Positions 17,529-24,541 of a DNA stretch of 64,000 bases are shown here, piece after piece. The stretch is taken from NCBI GenBank assembly GCA_903838055.1, contig CAILWV010000013.1, positions 1 through 64,000 of the forward strand, read 5' to 3'. The translations under genes were made by a program, and so were the position numbers. The first letter of the stretch is position 1. Each line of letters opens with the position of its first letter. The DNA comes from an uncultured Bacteroidota bacterium. GTDB taxonomy: Bacteria; Bacteroidota; Bacteroidia; Flavobacteriales; Flavobacteriaceae. The notes below the pieces were generated by a model. The model saw only the letters and a program-made list of their open reading frames with translations, was not told the DNA's origin and ran no database searches.

Positions 17529-18908
17529 ATGAAAAAAATATACCTATTAGCCCTTGTTCTATTTAGTTCAGTAATCTATTCTCAAACTAAAGGAATTACT
17601 TATCAAGCAGTAATATTAAACCCTGAAGGACAACATATACCAGGCTTTAACAATGAGAGAACTCCACTTGCTAATACAGCAATTTGCTTGCGTTTCAGCA
17701 TTTATAAAGAAGGTGTTTTAGAATACCAAGAAACAAAAAATACCATAACCGATGAGTTTGGAATGGTGAATGTAATAATTGGATCCGGAGTTTATGTTGG
17801 TGGTACTTCTACCACTTTGGCAGGTGTAAATTGGGATGGAAATGCTAAAAACTTAGTGGTTGAAGTAGATTCAAAAGGAATTTGTACCAATTTCATTGAA
17901 ATTAGCAACCAACCTTTTGCCTATGTGCCTTATGCATTTTACGCTGAAAATTCAGGAACACCAGGTCCGCAAGGACCTCAAGGACAACAAGGACCTCAAG
18001 GAGTTTCTGGGCCTCAAGGACCACAAGGACCAGCGGGAACTTCTGGATTGCCAGGAGCAACTGGCCCAGCAGGTCCGCAGGGTGCACAAGGAATAGCTGG
18101 ACCAACTGGAGCAACAGGTCCACAGGGTTTGCAAGGAGTGGTAGGAGCAAATGGGAAAAATACATTAATCAATACTGCAGTTGAACCTTCAGGAATTAAT
18201 TGTGCTAATGGTGGAACTAAAATAGAAGTTGGTTTGGATAGCAATAGTAATGGAATATTGGATAGCACTGAAATAAATACAAATTTGACTAAATATGTTT
18301 GTAATGGTTCAAATAATTCTATAGGCAGCATTGGCAGTCCTAGTTTTTCAATAGTTAATCAATTATACAATAATAATGCTGGATTTATTTCAGCAAGTGG
18401 ATTTTTTAATCCTTCTAACTACCCGTTTCAAATAGTACATACTTATAATAATTTAAATGCAATTGAATTTGAATTCAATTCAATTAGAGATTATGGATAT
18501 AGGTGTTTTTCAGTTGATGTTAATTTAAAATTTTATGATATTAATAATAATTTAGTAAATGTACTTTTTATTGATAAAGAAATATATCAAACTTTTAATT
18601 CAACAAGTGGTTGGACCAATGAAGCACCTATCATAACTACTAGTAATTCAACGAATACAACAATCACATTGAGAGCCAGTTATTACCAAAGTTATAGTTC
18701 ACAGGAAAAGATTTTAGAAAGAAATCTTAAAATTAAAGCTCAAACAAGGGTAGCTAAAGTTGAAGTGATATTTACTACCTCAAATGTCTATGCCCCTACA
18801 ACTACAGAGGCTGGTGTTACGTGCAGTCAAGCTTGGCTTAATGGTCCAAATGACCCCTATGGGGCTTACTTTGGAGATGTTACTTATAGTTTGATTAGCT
18901 TCGAATAA
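17529..18908 (+). CDS. Collagen-like surface protein
   Basis: A 459-aa exported protein. Order of parts: signal peptide (cleavage near VIYSQT); an N-terminal domain (KGITYQAVILNPEG... to FAYVPYAFYAE, about 20-140) common in flavobacterial collagen-like proteins; about 22 Gly-X-Y triplets (about 143-208, rich in GPQ, GPA and GAT); a segment INCANGGTKIEVGLDSNSNGILD that looks like a Ca-binding DUF7151-type motif; and a C-terminal domain of unknown fold. No T9SS domain is evident. Probably a surface or extracellular fibre. Last gene of the operon. Confidence 0.85.
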   Translation: MKKIYLLALVLFSSVIYSQTKGITYQAVILNPEGQHIPGFNNERTPLANTAICLRFSIYKEGVLEYQETKNTITDEFGMVNVIIGSGVYVGGTSTTLAGVNWDGNAKNLVVEVDSKGICTNFIEISNQPFAYVPYAFYAENSGTPGPQGPQGQQGPQGVSGPQGPQGPAGTSGLPGATGPAGPQGAQGIAGPTGATGPQGLQGVVGANGKNTLINTAVEPSGINCANGGTKIEVGLDSNSNGILDSTEINTNLTKYVCNGSNNSIGSIGSPSFSIVNQLYNNNAGFISASGFFNPSNYPFQIVHTYNNLNAIEFEFNSIRDYGYRCFSVDVNLKFYDINNNLVNVLFIDKEIYQTFNSTSGWTNEAPIITTSNSTNTTITLRASYYQSYSSQEKILERNLKIKAQTRVAKVEVIFTTSNVYAPTTTEAGVTCSQAWLNGPNDPYGAYFGDVTYSLISFE

Positions 18909-18942
18909 AATAATATAAAAAAATTAAAAAATTTTTCATTAT

Positions 18943-18999
18943 TTCAGATTTCCAATCCGTTCCGACAAATAAAGTAAGACAAACTTTTACTATATATAC
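18943..18999 (+). repeat. Partial copy of the ~222-bp repeat (tail part)
   Basis: AATCCGTTCCGACAAATAAA followed by GTAAGACAAACTTTTACTAT corresponds to the segment preceding the terminator module in the later copies (19170-19222 and 20320-20370). This starts the 566-bp gene-free stretch after the collagen-like gene, which otherwise consists of the repeats listed next. Confidence 0.6.
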
Positions 19000-19222
19000 A
19001 ATCCACAGAACATAATTATCTGTGGATTTTTTTTATTTTGATAAGAAGAATATATTGTAAATCTAATTTTGCGAAGTTGCGGAAACAACGTTGTTGAATT
19101 ATATTGATTATTAAACCTCAAAGGTTTTTAAAACCTTTGAGGTTTGTGAGTTAGAACCTGGATAGCGCGGATTTTCAATCCGTGCCTACAAAGAAAATAA
19201 GACAAACTTTTGCTATTAATAC
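19000..19222 (+). repeat. ~222-bp repeat, copy R1 (terminator + palindrome + REP-like element)
   Basis: The unit begins with a terminator hairpin (AATCCACAGA / TCTGTGGATT plus T8, 19000-19034). It continues with a conserved stretch containing AACAACGTTGTT and a palindrome with 16-bp perfect arms (AAACCTCAAAGGTTTT, 19113-19145). It ends with a REP-like inverted repeat (GCGGATTTTCAATCCGTGC, 19166-19184) and the lead-in to the next copy. The distance to the next copy is 223 nt. No ORF of its own is convincing. Confidence 0.8.
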
Positions 19223-19374
19223 AATCCACAGAACTTAATTTTCTGTGGGTTTTTTTATTTTGATTAGAAGAATATATTGTAAATCTAATTTCGCGAAGTT
19301 GCGGAAACAACGTTGTTGAATTATATAGATTATTAAACCTCAAAGGTTTTTAAAACCTTTGAGGTTTGTGAGGT
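19223..19374 (+). repeat. ~222-bp repeat, copy R2 (lacks the REP-like end)
   Basis: Same terminator hairpin (19223-19257, one changed base in the right arm), same central stretch and the same perfect palindrome (19335-19367). It stops just after GAGGTTTGTGAG, so the REP-like part is missing before the DUF6934 gene. The remaining 100 nt to that gene hold its promoter (TAGTTTTG at 19449-19456). Confidence 0.8.
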
Positions 19375-19474
19375 AGTAAGTATATTGATAAATCGATTCA
19401 GTGAAAGTTAAAAAAAATTATAAAAGAATATTATCGTAAAAATTTTATTAGTTTTGTTATGAATTCAAAAAATA

Positions 19475-19921
19475 ATGAAATATACAAGATACGAATATTC
19501 AACCGAAGCAGAATTAAATATTTTTGAGTTTGAGAGTGTTGGACCAAAAGGGAAAATAACCAAATTAGTTCAATACACTGAAATGAACATAAAAGATTAT
19601 TATAATTTAGCTTTTGGAGATTTAGACGTAATTACCAGGGAAATAAATGATGGTGTAATAACAAATAATGGCGACGCCATAAAAGTTTTAGCAACTGTAG
19701 TTTCTACTGTTTATGCGTTCACAGGTAAATATCCAGAAGCTTATATTTTCGCAACTGGGAGTAGTGAAGCTAGGACAAGATTATACAGAATGGGTATAAC
19801 AAATAATTTAGAAGAATTAAAAAATGATTTTTATGTATATGGTTTAAGAAATGATGATACATTTGAACCATTTATTGTTGGAGATGATTATTTGGGTTTT
19901 TTAATAACAAGAAAATATTAA
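19475..19921 (+). CDS. DUF6934-like protein
   Basis: A 148-aa soluble protein. The core VLATVVSTVYAFTGKYPEAYIFATGSSEARTRLYRMG, followed by a short alpha-beta C-terminus ending YLGFLITRKY, matches a widespread Bacteroidota family I know as DUF6934; its function is unknown to me. A -7 box (TAGTTTTG, 19449-19456) lies 18 nt upstream. A 52-aa gene follows after 4 nt. The small size, pairing with a tiny partner and location among repeats recall toxin-antitoxin modules, but nothing in the sequence proves it. Confidence 0.65.
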   Translation: MKYTRYEYSTEAELNIFEFESVGPKGKITKLVQYTEMNIKDYYNLAFGDLDVITREINDGVITNNGDAIKVLATVVSTVYAFTGKYPEAYIFATGSSEARTRLYRMGITNNLEELKNDFYVYGLRNDDTFEPFIVGDDYLGFLITRKY

Positions 19922-19925
19922 AATT

Positions 19926-20084
19926 ATGAAAGTTGAAGATTTAAATAAAGCAAAAATACCAGTGGTTAAAATAAATAAGAAACTGGAAGAATTTAAAGGG
20001 AAAATATTGTTTCCTGAAAAACTGGATTTAGCCAATAAAATGCTAGAAAAAGTAAAATTACCAAAAGCAGAAACTCTGAAATAA
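19926..20084 (+). CDS. 52-aa partner of the DUF6934-like gene
   Basis: This gene is too short for the ORF track. ATG at 19926 opens 52 codons (MKVEDLNKAKIPVVKINKKL...) ending in TAA at 20082-20084. The product is Lys-rich and probably helical, with FPEKLDLANKMLEKVKLP near the C-terminus. It begins 4 nt after the stop of the DUF6934-like gene. I recall small ORFs in this position in other Bacteroidota but cannot give a family name. The context is that of an antitoxin- or adaptor-like partner. Confidence 0.6.
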   Translation: MKVEDLNKAKIPVVKINKKLEEFKGKILFPEKLDLANKMLEKVKLPKAETLK

Positions 20085-20148
20085 CCAATATCGGAAAATT
20101 TGTAAACTGAGAAAACAGTTAGCCCGAATAAGCCTATACTACTTATAC

Positions 20149-20370
20149 AATCCACAGAACTTAATTTTTTGTGGATTTTTTTTATTTTGATTAGAAGTAT
20201 ATATTGTAAATCCAATTTCGCGAAGTTGCAGAAACAACGTTATTGAATTATATTGATTATTAAACCTCAAAGGTTTTTAAAACCTTTGAGGTTTGTGAGT
20301 TAGAAACTGGATAGTGTGTATTTTCAATCCGTGCCTACAAATTAAGTAAGATAAACTTATGCTATTATAC
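20149..20370 (+). repeat. ~222-bp repeat, copy R3
   Basis: A full-length copy: terminator (20149-20182), central stretch with two or three base changes (GCAGAAACAACGTTATTG), identical palindrome (20262-20294), and a decayed REP-like end (GTGTATTTTCAATCCGTGCC near 20315). The next terminator module follows after 222 nt, as with R1 and R2. It follows the 52-aa gene by 64 nt and probably terminates that transcript. Confidence 0.8.
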
Positions 20371-20408
20371 AATCCACAGAACTAAATTTTTTGTGGATTT
20401 TTTTTATT
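20371..20408 (+). repeat. ~222-bp repeat, copy R4 (terminator module only)
   Basis: AATCCACAGAAC...TTGTGGATT followed by T8 is kept, but the sequence departs from the family right after the T run. The following 110 nt to the nucleotidyltransferase gene hold its promoter and no ORF. Confidence 0.7.
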
Positions 20409-20496
20409 GAGGCAAGGAGGAAAATACCTGATATCATTATGTCAATAAGTGTTTTAATAAATGAATTGTTGTAAATGCTAAAAAAATCAATTAAAA

Positions 20497-20526
20497 TTGA
20501 CAGCTAATTTATTTTATGTACTTTTG
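20497..20526 (+). promoter_or_regulatory. Predicted promoter of the MNT nucleotidyltransferase gene
   Basis: TTG (20497-20499), 19-nt spacer, TACTTTTG (20519-20526). The transcript would begin near 20531, so the upstream TTG start in the ORF track cannot be used and the ATG at 20545 is the likely start. Confidence 0.65.
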
Positions 20527-20544
20527 ATTAAAATTACTAATTAC

Positions 20545-20844
20545 ATGAGATTAATAGAAAATCATAATAAAGACATCTTGAATTTATGCAAAGCGCATAA
20601 AGTAAAATCTTTATATGCTTTTGGTTCTGTTTTAACAGATAAATTCAATAGCGAAAGTGATGTAGATTTCATTGTAGATTTTGAAAATTTAGATGTTTTA
20701 GATTATGGAGATAATTATTACAATTTAAAGTTTTCACTTGAAAATGTTCTAAAAAGAAGCGTAGATTTATTGGAAGAAAAAGCCATAAAAAATCCTTATT
20801 TTAGAAAAACAATAAATCAAAATAAAGTATTGATATATGGATGA
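20545..20844 (+). CDS. MNT-domain nucleotidyltransferase (MntA-type antitoxin), orphan
   Basis: A 99-aa minimal nucleotidyltransferase: AFGSVLTDKFNSESDVDFIVDF carries the GS-x10-DxD metal/nucleotide motif. In HEPN/MNT toxin-antitoxin pairs this protein neutralises the HEPN RNase, in studied cases by adenylylating it. I start it at ATG 20545 (MRLIENHNKD) because of the promoter. Its TGA stop overlaps the ATG of what was the HEPN gene, but that gene is cut after about a dozen codons, so the protein has no intact partner here. Confidence 0.85.
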   Translation: MRLIENHNKDILNLCKAHKVKSLYAFGSVLTDKFNSESDVDFIVDFENLDVLDYGDNYYNLKFSLENVLKRSVDLLEEKAIKNPYFRKTINQNKVLIYG

Positions 20845-20893
20845 CACTACTAAAACATGGCTTTATGATATTTATTCAATCCACAGAACTTAA
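20837..20893 (+). pseudogene. HEPN toxin gene remnant, truncated by repeat sequence
   Basis: ATG at 20837 overlaps the stop of the MNT gene (ATGGATGA) as in normal MNT-HEPN pairs. The first codons read MDDTTKTWLYDIY, which resembles the start of HEPN (DUF86-like) proteins. From about 20876 the sequence becomes the repeat terminator (TTCAATCCACAGAACTTAA), whose TAA ends the frame after 18 residues. The catalytic R-x4-6-H part of the toxin is therefore absent. Confidence 0.6.
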
Positions 20894-20920
20894 TAATCTG
20901 TAGATTTTTTTATTTTGATT
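20876..20920 (+). repeat. ~222-bp repeat, copy R5 (terminator module)
   Basis: TCAATCCACAGAACTTAATAATCTGTAGATTTTTTTATTTTGATTA continues the family for about 45 nt, with one mismatch in the right stem arm. It fuses directly to the cut HEPN gene and is followed, convergently, by the HigA-like gene. Confidence 0.7.
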
Positions 20921-20942
20921 ATGGGAAGATGTAATGTTTTCT

Positions 20943-21248
20943 TTATAATTTAATTGCGAGTTCTAATTTCCCGCCTAAGCCTAGTTCTACAATTTTTTGT
21001 AAAGTGGAAAATCGTACTTCTTTTACGTTATTTTCTATTCTTGAAATATACGATTTAGTTGTGCCGCTTTTAATAGCAAGTTCTTCTTGAGTTAAGCCTT
21101 TTTCAATTCGGGCTTCATGAATTAAAGCCCCAAGTTTAAATTGTTCGTAGCCTTTTTCTAATTTGTCCCGTTTTTCAGTTCCGGTTTTACCATAAAATTC
21201 CTCTTTGAATTCGTCTAGTGTTTTTAGGTTATTTGTTTTCGTTTTCAT
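20943..21248 (-). CDS. HigA-like XRE antitoxin
   Basis: A 101-aa protein with a C-terminal Cro/CI domain (GALIHEARIEKGLTQEELAIKSGTTKSYISRIENNVKEVRFSTLQKIVE) after a basic 35-aa N-terminus that would contact the toxin. In this arrangement the antitoxin neutralises the upstream toxin and represses the operon. It overlaps the toxin gene by 20 nt and is the second gene, the order typical of HigBA. Confidence 0.85.
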   Translation of the reverse strand: MKTKTNNLKTLDEFKEEFYGKTGTEKRDKLEKGYEQFKLGALIHEARIEKGLTQEELAIKSGTTKSYISRIENNVKEVRFSTLQKIVELGLGGKLELAIKL

Positions 21249-21579
21249 AATCTTTTTTTATTTTTAGGGCTTTGTCAATTTCTTTTTTTGGTGTTTTTTG
21301 TACTTTCTTTTGAAAGCCATTTGCTAAAACAATTAATTTTCCTTTATCGAAAAAACAAAATATTCTAAAAATATCACTTCCTTGTTTTATTCTTATTTCG
21401 TAAAGACCCTCAGTATTTTCAATATGCTTTAAATAGGTCTCAGGTATTTTTTCTAATTGTTCCAATAATTCTAAAGTCCAAGTTATTTTATCTTGAACTT
21501 TTTCACGTTGTTTTACAAAGAATTCTGTAAAATAATCTTTGTAAAAAGTAACGGTTCTTATTTTGATTTCTTTTCCCAA
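21229..21579 (-). CDS. RelE/HigB-family toxin
   Basis: A 116-aa RelE/ParE-superfamily protein of the phage Gp49-like HigB kind: VTFYKDYFTEFFVKQREKVQDKITW, then GLYEIRIKQGSDIFRIFCFFDKGKLIVLANGFQKKVQKTPKKEIDKALKIK. Family members cleave mRNA on the ribosome. It is the first gene of the pair. Its ATG lies only 4 nt from the -7 box, so the mRNA may be leaderless. Confidence 0.87.
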   Translation of the reverse strand: MGKEIKIRTVTFYKDYFTEFFVKQREKVQDKITWTLELLEQLEKIPETYLKHIENTEGLYEIRIKQGSDIFRIFCFFDKGKLIVLANGFQKKVQKTPKKEIDKALKIKKDYENENK

Positions 21580-21583
21580 AACA

Positions 21584-21613
21584 CAAAATTAATAAAGTTG
21601 TACTAAAGTACAA
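21584..21613 (-). promoter_or_regulatory. Promoter of the HigBA-like pair with palindromic operator
   Basis: On the minus strand, TTG (21611-21613), 19-nt spacer, TAATTTTG (21584-21591). A perfect palindrome TTGTAC-N4-GTACAA (21598-21613) covers the -33 element and the spacer, an ideal place for repression by the antitoxin or the complex. The toxin ATG at 21577-21579 is where the transcript should start. Confidence 0.65.
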
Positions 21614-21698
21614 TATTTTTATTTCTTTTAGTTGAAGTTTTTTATTTTTTTATAAAGGTTTTCTTTTGAAATTCTAATTTCACAAAAGACATAACCTT

Positions 21699-21838
21699 TT
21701 TAGCCCTGACAGAAGTGGAAATCCTGGCATTGCGTAAAAGGAGAAGTGCTTTGATATTGCTACGTGCCTCGCAATGCCAGATTGCAACGGATGGCAGGAA
21801 TTACCTTTGCTAAAATGCCCAATGTTTCGCTCCTAAAA
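21699..21838 (+). repeat. Dispersed hairpin repeat family, copy 1
   Basis: TTTAGCCCTGACAGAAGTGG, then stem CTGGCATTGCG (21724-21734) and its perfect complement CGCAATGCCAG (21770-21780), then ATTGCAACGGATGGCAGGAA and a tail ending AATGTTTCGCTCCTAAAAA. Related copies are at 37702, 51811 and 55413. It fills most of the 330-bp gap between the toxin gene and htpG; the remainder holds the toxin promoter and the htpG terminator. Confidence 0.75.
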
Positions 21839-21845
21839 ATGACAA

Positions 21846-21877
21846 TAAAAAAACCTGCAAGTTTGCACTCGCAGGTT
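21846..21877 (-). terminator. Intrinsic terminator of htpG
   Basis: Read on the minus strand: AACCTGC (21877-21871), a loop of 12 nt, GCAGGTT (21858-21852), then T7. Confidence 0.75.
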
Positions 21878-21909
21878 AGTCTTACTACTTAATTCTTTTA
21901 TCTTACTAC

Positions 21910-23799
21910 TTATTTAATCAATTCAAAACTACGCTTTACAAAAGCGGTTAGTTCTTCACCTTTTAATAATCCTTGCGAGATTTTCGCCAAGTCTAATGCT
22001 TGTTTAATTAGACTTTCTTGAGCCGTTTTGTCTTCGGTTTGTAGGATAGTAGTTGCCAATTCGGAGTTAGAGTTCACCACTAAATTGTACATTTCTGGAA
22101 AATTACCCATACCGAACATTCCGCCACCACCGCCAGATTGACTCATTTCTTTCATTCGACGCATGAATTCAGGTTGTGTAATCATGAAAGGTGCTGCTGC
22201 GCTATCCATTGGCTCCAATTGTACCGAATAGTTGGCTTTAGGAACAAATTCTTCTACTACAGTTTTCAAATTTGTTTGTTCTTCTTCTGATAATTTTGAG
22301 ATTTGAGTATCTTCTTTATCAATTAATTTATCTAGATGATCCGAGTCCACACGAACAAAGGTTAAATTCTCATTATCGCCTTCTAATTTTTGAATTAAAT
22401 GCGAAACAATAGGAGAATCTAATAACAATACTTCGTATCCTTTTTCTTTTGCAATGTCTATATAACTGTGTTGCGCTTCTTTGTTGGAAGCATATAGAAC
22501 AACTAATTTTCCGTTTTTGTCAGTTTGATTAGCAGCAAGATTTTCTTTTAATTCAGCTAAAGTGTAATATTTTTCATTTACCGTTGGGTATAAAACAAAA
22601 TCCCCTGCTTTTTCATAAAATTTAGGCTCGGATAACATTCCGTATTCCAAAACGATTTTAATATCGTTCCATTTTTTTTCAAAATCCTCGCGGTTGTCTT
22701 TGAACAACGATTTCATTTTGTCGGCAACTTTACGTGTAATGTAATTTGATATTTTCTTTACATTACTATCTGCTTGCAAGCCAGAACGAGAAACGTTTAA
22801 CGGGATATCTGGTGAATCAATTACTCCTTTCAGCATTCCTAAAAATTCAGGAACAATTCCTTCTACATTATCGGTAACATACACCTGATTTTGATACAAT
22901 TGGATTTTATCTTTTTGTAACTGTAAATCAGAAGACATTTTAGGGAAATATAAAATACCAGTCAAATTAAACGGATAATCTACATTTAAATGAATATTAA
23001 AAAGTGGCTCTTCAAATTGCATTGGATACAATTCATGGTAGAATTGTTTGTAATCTTCCTCTTTTAAATCAGCAGGAAGTTTTGTCCAAGCAGGATTTGG
23101 GTTGTTGATAATGTTGTCAACTTCAATAGTCTCAGCTTTGTAATCTTCAGGAGCATCTTCTGGTTTAGGAAGTGTTTCTGTTTTAGTTCCGAATTTAATC
23201 GAAACAGGCATGAATTTATTGTACTTAGTAAGTAATTCTTTGATTTTATGTTCTTCTAAAAACTCTAAAGAATCTTCGGCAATGTGGAGGATTATTTCCG
23301 ATCCACGAGAAGTTTTATCGGAAGGTACTAAAGTAAATTCAGGACTTCCATCACATGTCCAATGAGCAGCTGGTTCCTCTTTGAATGATTTGGTTATGAT
23401 TTCAACTTTTTCTGCAACCATAAAAGCAGAATAAAAACCTAAACCAAAATGACCAATAATTCCTGAATCCTTAGCAGAGTCTTTGTATTTTTCTAAAAAC
23501 TCTTCCGCTCCAGAAAATGCAACTTGGTTGATGTATTTTTCAACTTCTTCAGATGTCATTCCCAAACCTTGGTCAATGATGTGCAGTTTTTTACCTTCTT
23601 TGTCAATTTTGACTTCAATAATTGGATTACCATATTCTACTTTGGCTTCACCAATACTAGTTAAATGTTTTAATTTTAAAGTAGCATCCGTTGCATTAGA
23701 AACTAATTCGCGAAGAAAAATTTCATGATCGCTATAAAGAAATTTCTTAATCAATGGGAAAATGTTTTCTACTGAAACATTAATTTTTCCTGTACTCAT
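21910..23799 (-). CDS. htpG: Molecular chaperone HtpG (Hsp90)
   Basis: ATP-dependent cytosolic Hsp90 chaperone, 629 aa. The N-terminal ATPase domain shows FLRELVSNATDA near residue 33, DQGLGMTSEEV, and GHFGLGFYSAFMVA; the middle domain has NVSRSGLQADSNVKKI. The start is taken at MSTGKINVSVENIFP (ATG 23797-23799), where family members begin; the ORF track adds 19 codons. A near-repeat TGACAAAATGACG lies about 70 nt upstream (23868-23880) and may be a heat-shock element. Confidence 0.95.
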   Translation of the reverse strand: MSTGKINVSVENIFPLIKKFLYSDHEIFLRELVSNATDATLKLKHLTSIGEAKVEYGNPIIEVKIDKEGKKLHIIDQGLGMTSEEVEKYINQVAFSGAEEFLEKYKDSAKDSGIIGHFGLGFYSAFMVAEKVEIITKSFKEEPAAHWTCDGSPEFTLVPSDKTSRGSEIILHIAEDSLEFLEEHKIKELLTKYNKFMPVSIKFGTKTETLPKPEDAPEDYKAETIEVDNIINNPNPAWTKLPADLKEEDYKQFYHELYPMQFEEPLFNIHLNVDYPFNLTGILYFPKMSSDLQLQKDKIQLYQNQVYVTDNVEGIVPEFLGMLKGVIDSPDIPLNVSRSGLQADSNVKKISNYITRKVADKMKSLFKDNREDFEKKWNDIKIVLEYGMLSEPKFYEKAGDFVLYPTVNEKYYTLAELKENLAANQTDKNGKLVVLYASNKEAQHSYIDIAKEKGYEVLLLDSPIVSHLIQKLEGDNENLTFVRVDSDHLDKLIDKEDTQISKLSEEEQTNLKTVVEEFVPKANYSVQLEPMDSAAAPFMITQPEFMRRMKEMSQSGGGGGMFGMGNFPEMYNLVVNSNSELATTILQTEDKTAQESLIKQALDLAKISQGLLKGEELTAFVKRSFELIK

Positions 23800-23858
23800 A
23801 TTTTGAATTTTAAGTGAAACAATTATTAATTCACTACTATTCAAATTCAATACCAAAG

Positions 23859-23880
23859 CAAATAATATGACAAAATGACG
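23859..23880 (-). promoter_or_regulatory. Possible heat-shock promoter region of htpG
   Basis: On the minus strand CGTCATTTTGTCA is followed by TATTATTTGC, which is a -7-like box with a spacing one nucleotide off the consensus. The doubled TGAC/GTCA elements could bind a stress regulator. This is a guess from position and symmetry. Confidence 0.3.
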
Positions 23881-23979
23881 CGAAAATTATTTTTATTTTT
23901 AAATAATTATGCTTACTTTTAAACTAAATTAATGACATAAAACTTAGATGTTTTTGTTATTTTAACTCACTCATAAAAA

Positions 23980-24453
23980 ATGAAAAAAAGATTAATTCTA
24001 CTGTTACTGACAGTAATTTTTGTTGGCTGTAAACCAAAGCAAACTATTGCGAGTACTAAATTGGATACTAAATTGGAAGTTGCTATAAAAGGAAATTGGA
24101 AAATCACTTCGGTGACATATCCTGGTTCTGATTATATTAAAATAAATTCCTTTGATCTAGCTGATTCTAAATGTTTTGTGGGTAGTACTTGGAAATTCAT
24201 TTCTAATAATAACAAAGGAGAAATGACTTTGACTAATACAACTTGTACAGCATTTTCGTCTCCAATTACTTGGTATATAAATAAGGACGGAAATTTTGTT
24301 ATGAAGATTATTAATGATTCTAAAGCGAAGAAAGTGCTAGAAGGTTACCTATTAACGATTGCAAATTCTACCGAAACTGGTTTTCAATTAGTTGATAAAG
24401 TTAATGTAGGAGGTCAGTATGTTAACGTAGTTTATCAATTCAATAAAAATTAA
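23980..24453 (+). CDS. Lipocalin-like lipoprotein
   Basis: A 157-aa lipoprotein (lipobox LTVIFVGC, Cys17). The mature part begins the lipocalin-like fold with IKGNWKITSVTYPG, then STWKFISNNNKGEMTL, TWYINKDGNFVMKI and GYLLTIANSTETGFQLVD. It probably sits in an envelope membrane and may bind a lipid or hydrophobic molecule; no ligand can be named. It lies 88 nt before an OmpA-type lipoprotein gene, a pairing I remember from other Flavobacterium genomes. Confidence 0.75.
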   Translation: MKKRLILLLLTVIFVGCKPKQTIASTKLDTKLEVAIKGNWKITSVTYPGSDYIKINSFDLADSKCFVGSTWKFISNNNKGEMTLTNTTCTAFSSPITWYINKDGNFVMKIINDSKAKKVLEGYLLTIANSTETGFQLVDKVNVGGQYVNVVYQFNKN

Positions 24454-24541
24454 TGGTTTGTTGAGTTGTCAGTACAGCACGGAATGAATTTTTAAAATCT
24501 AATAAAAATAAGAGTAGGCAGAATTTATAATAATAAATATA

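Noticed and set aside
17902-18331. Overlapping minus-strand and alternate-frame ORFs in the collagen-like gene
   Set aside because: They are by-products of the Gly-X-Y codon repetition, which keeps other frames open.
19128-19343. 71-aa minus-strand ORF in the repeat region
   Set aside because: It consists of repeat units including the palindrome and terminator, with no promoter or protein-like features. The same applies to the 104-aa minus-strand ORF at 19901-20215.
18943-20920. Possible integron cassette array (attC-like sites between small genes)
   Set aside because: The repeats are too similar to each other and too long, no integrase gene is in the window, and I cannot assign the paired core sites expected of attC. 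Kept as an unnamed repeat array.
23857-23979. Strong consensus promoter for htpG
   Set aside because: The -7-like box has the wrong internal spacing, so only a low-confidence regulatory region is reported.
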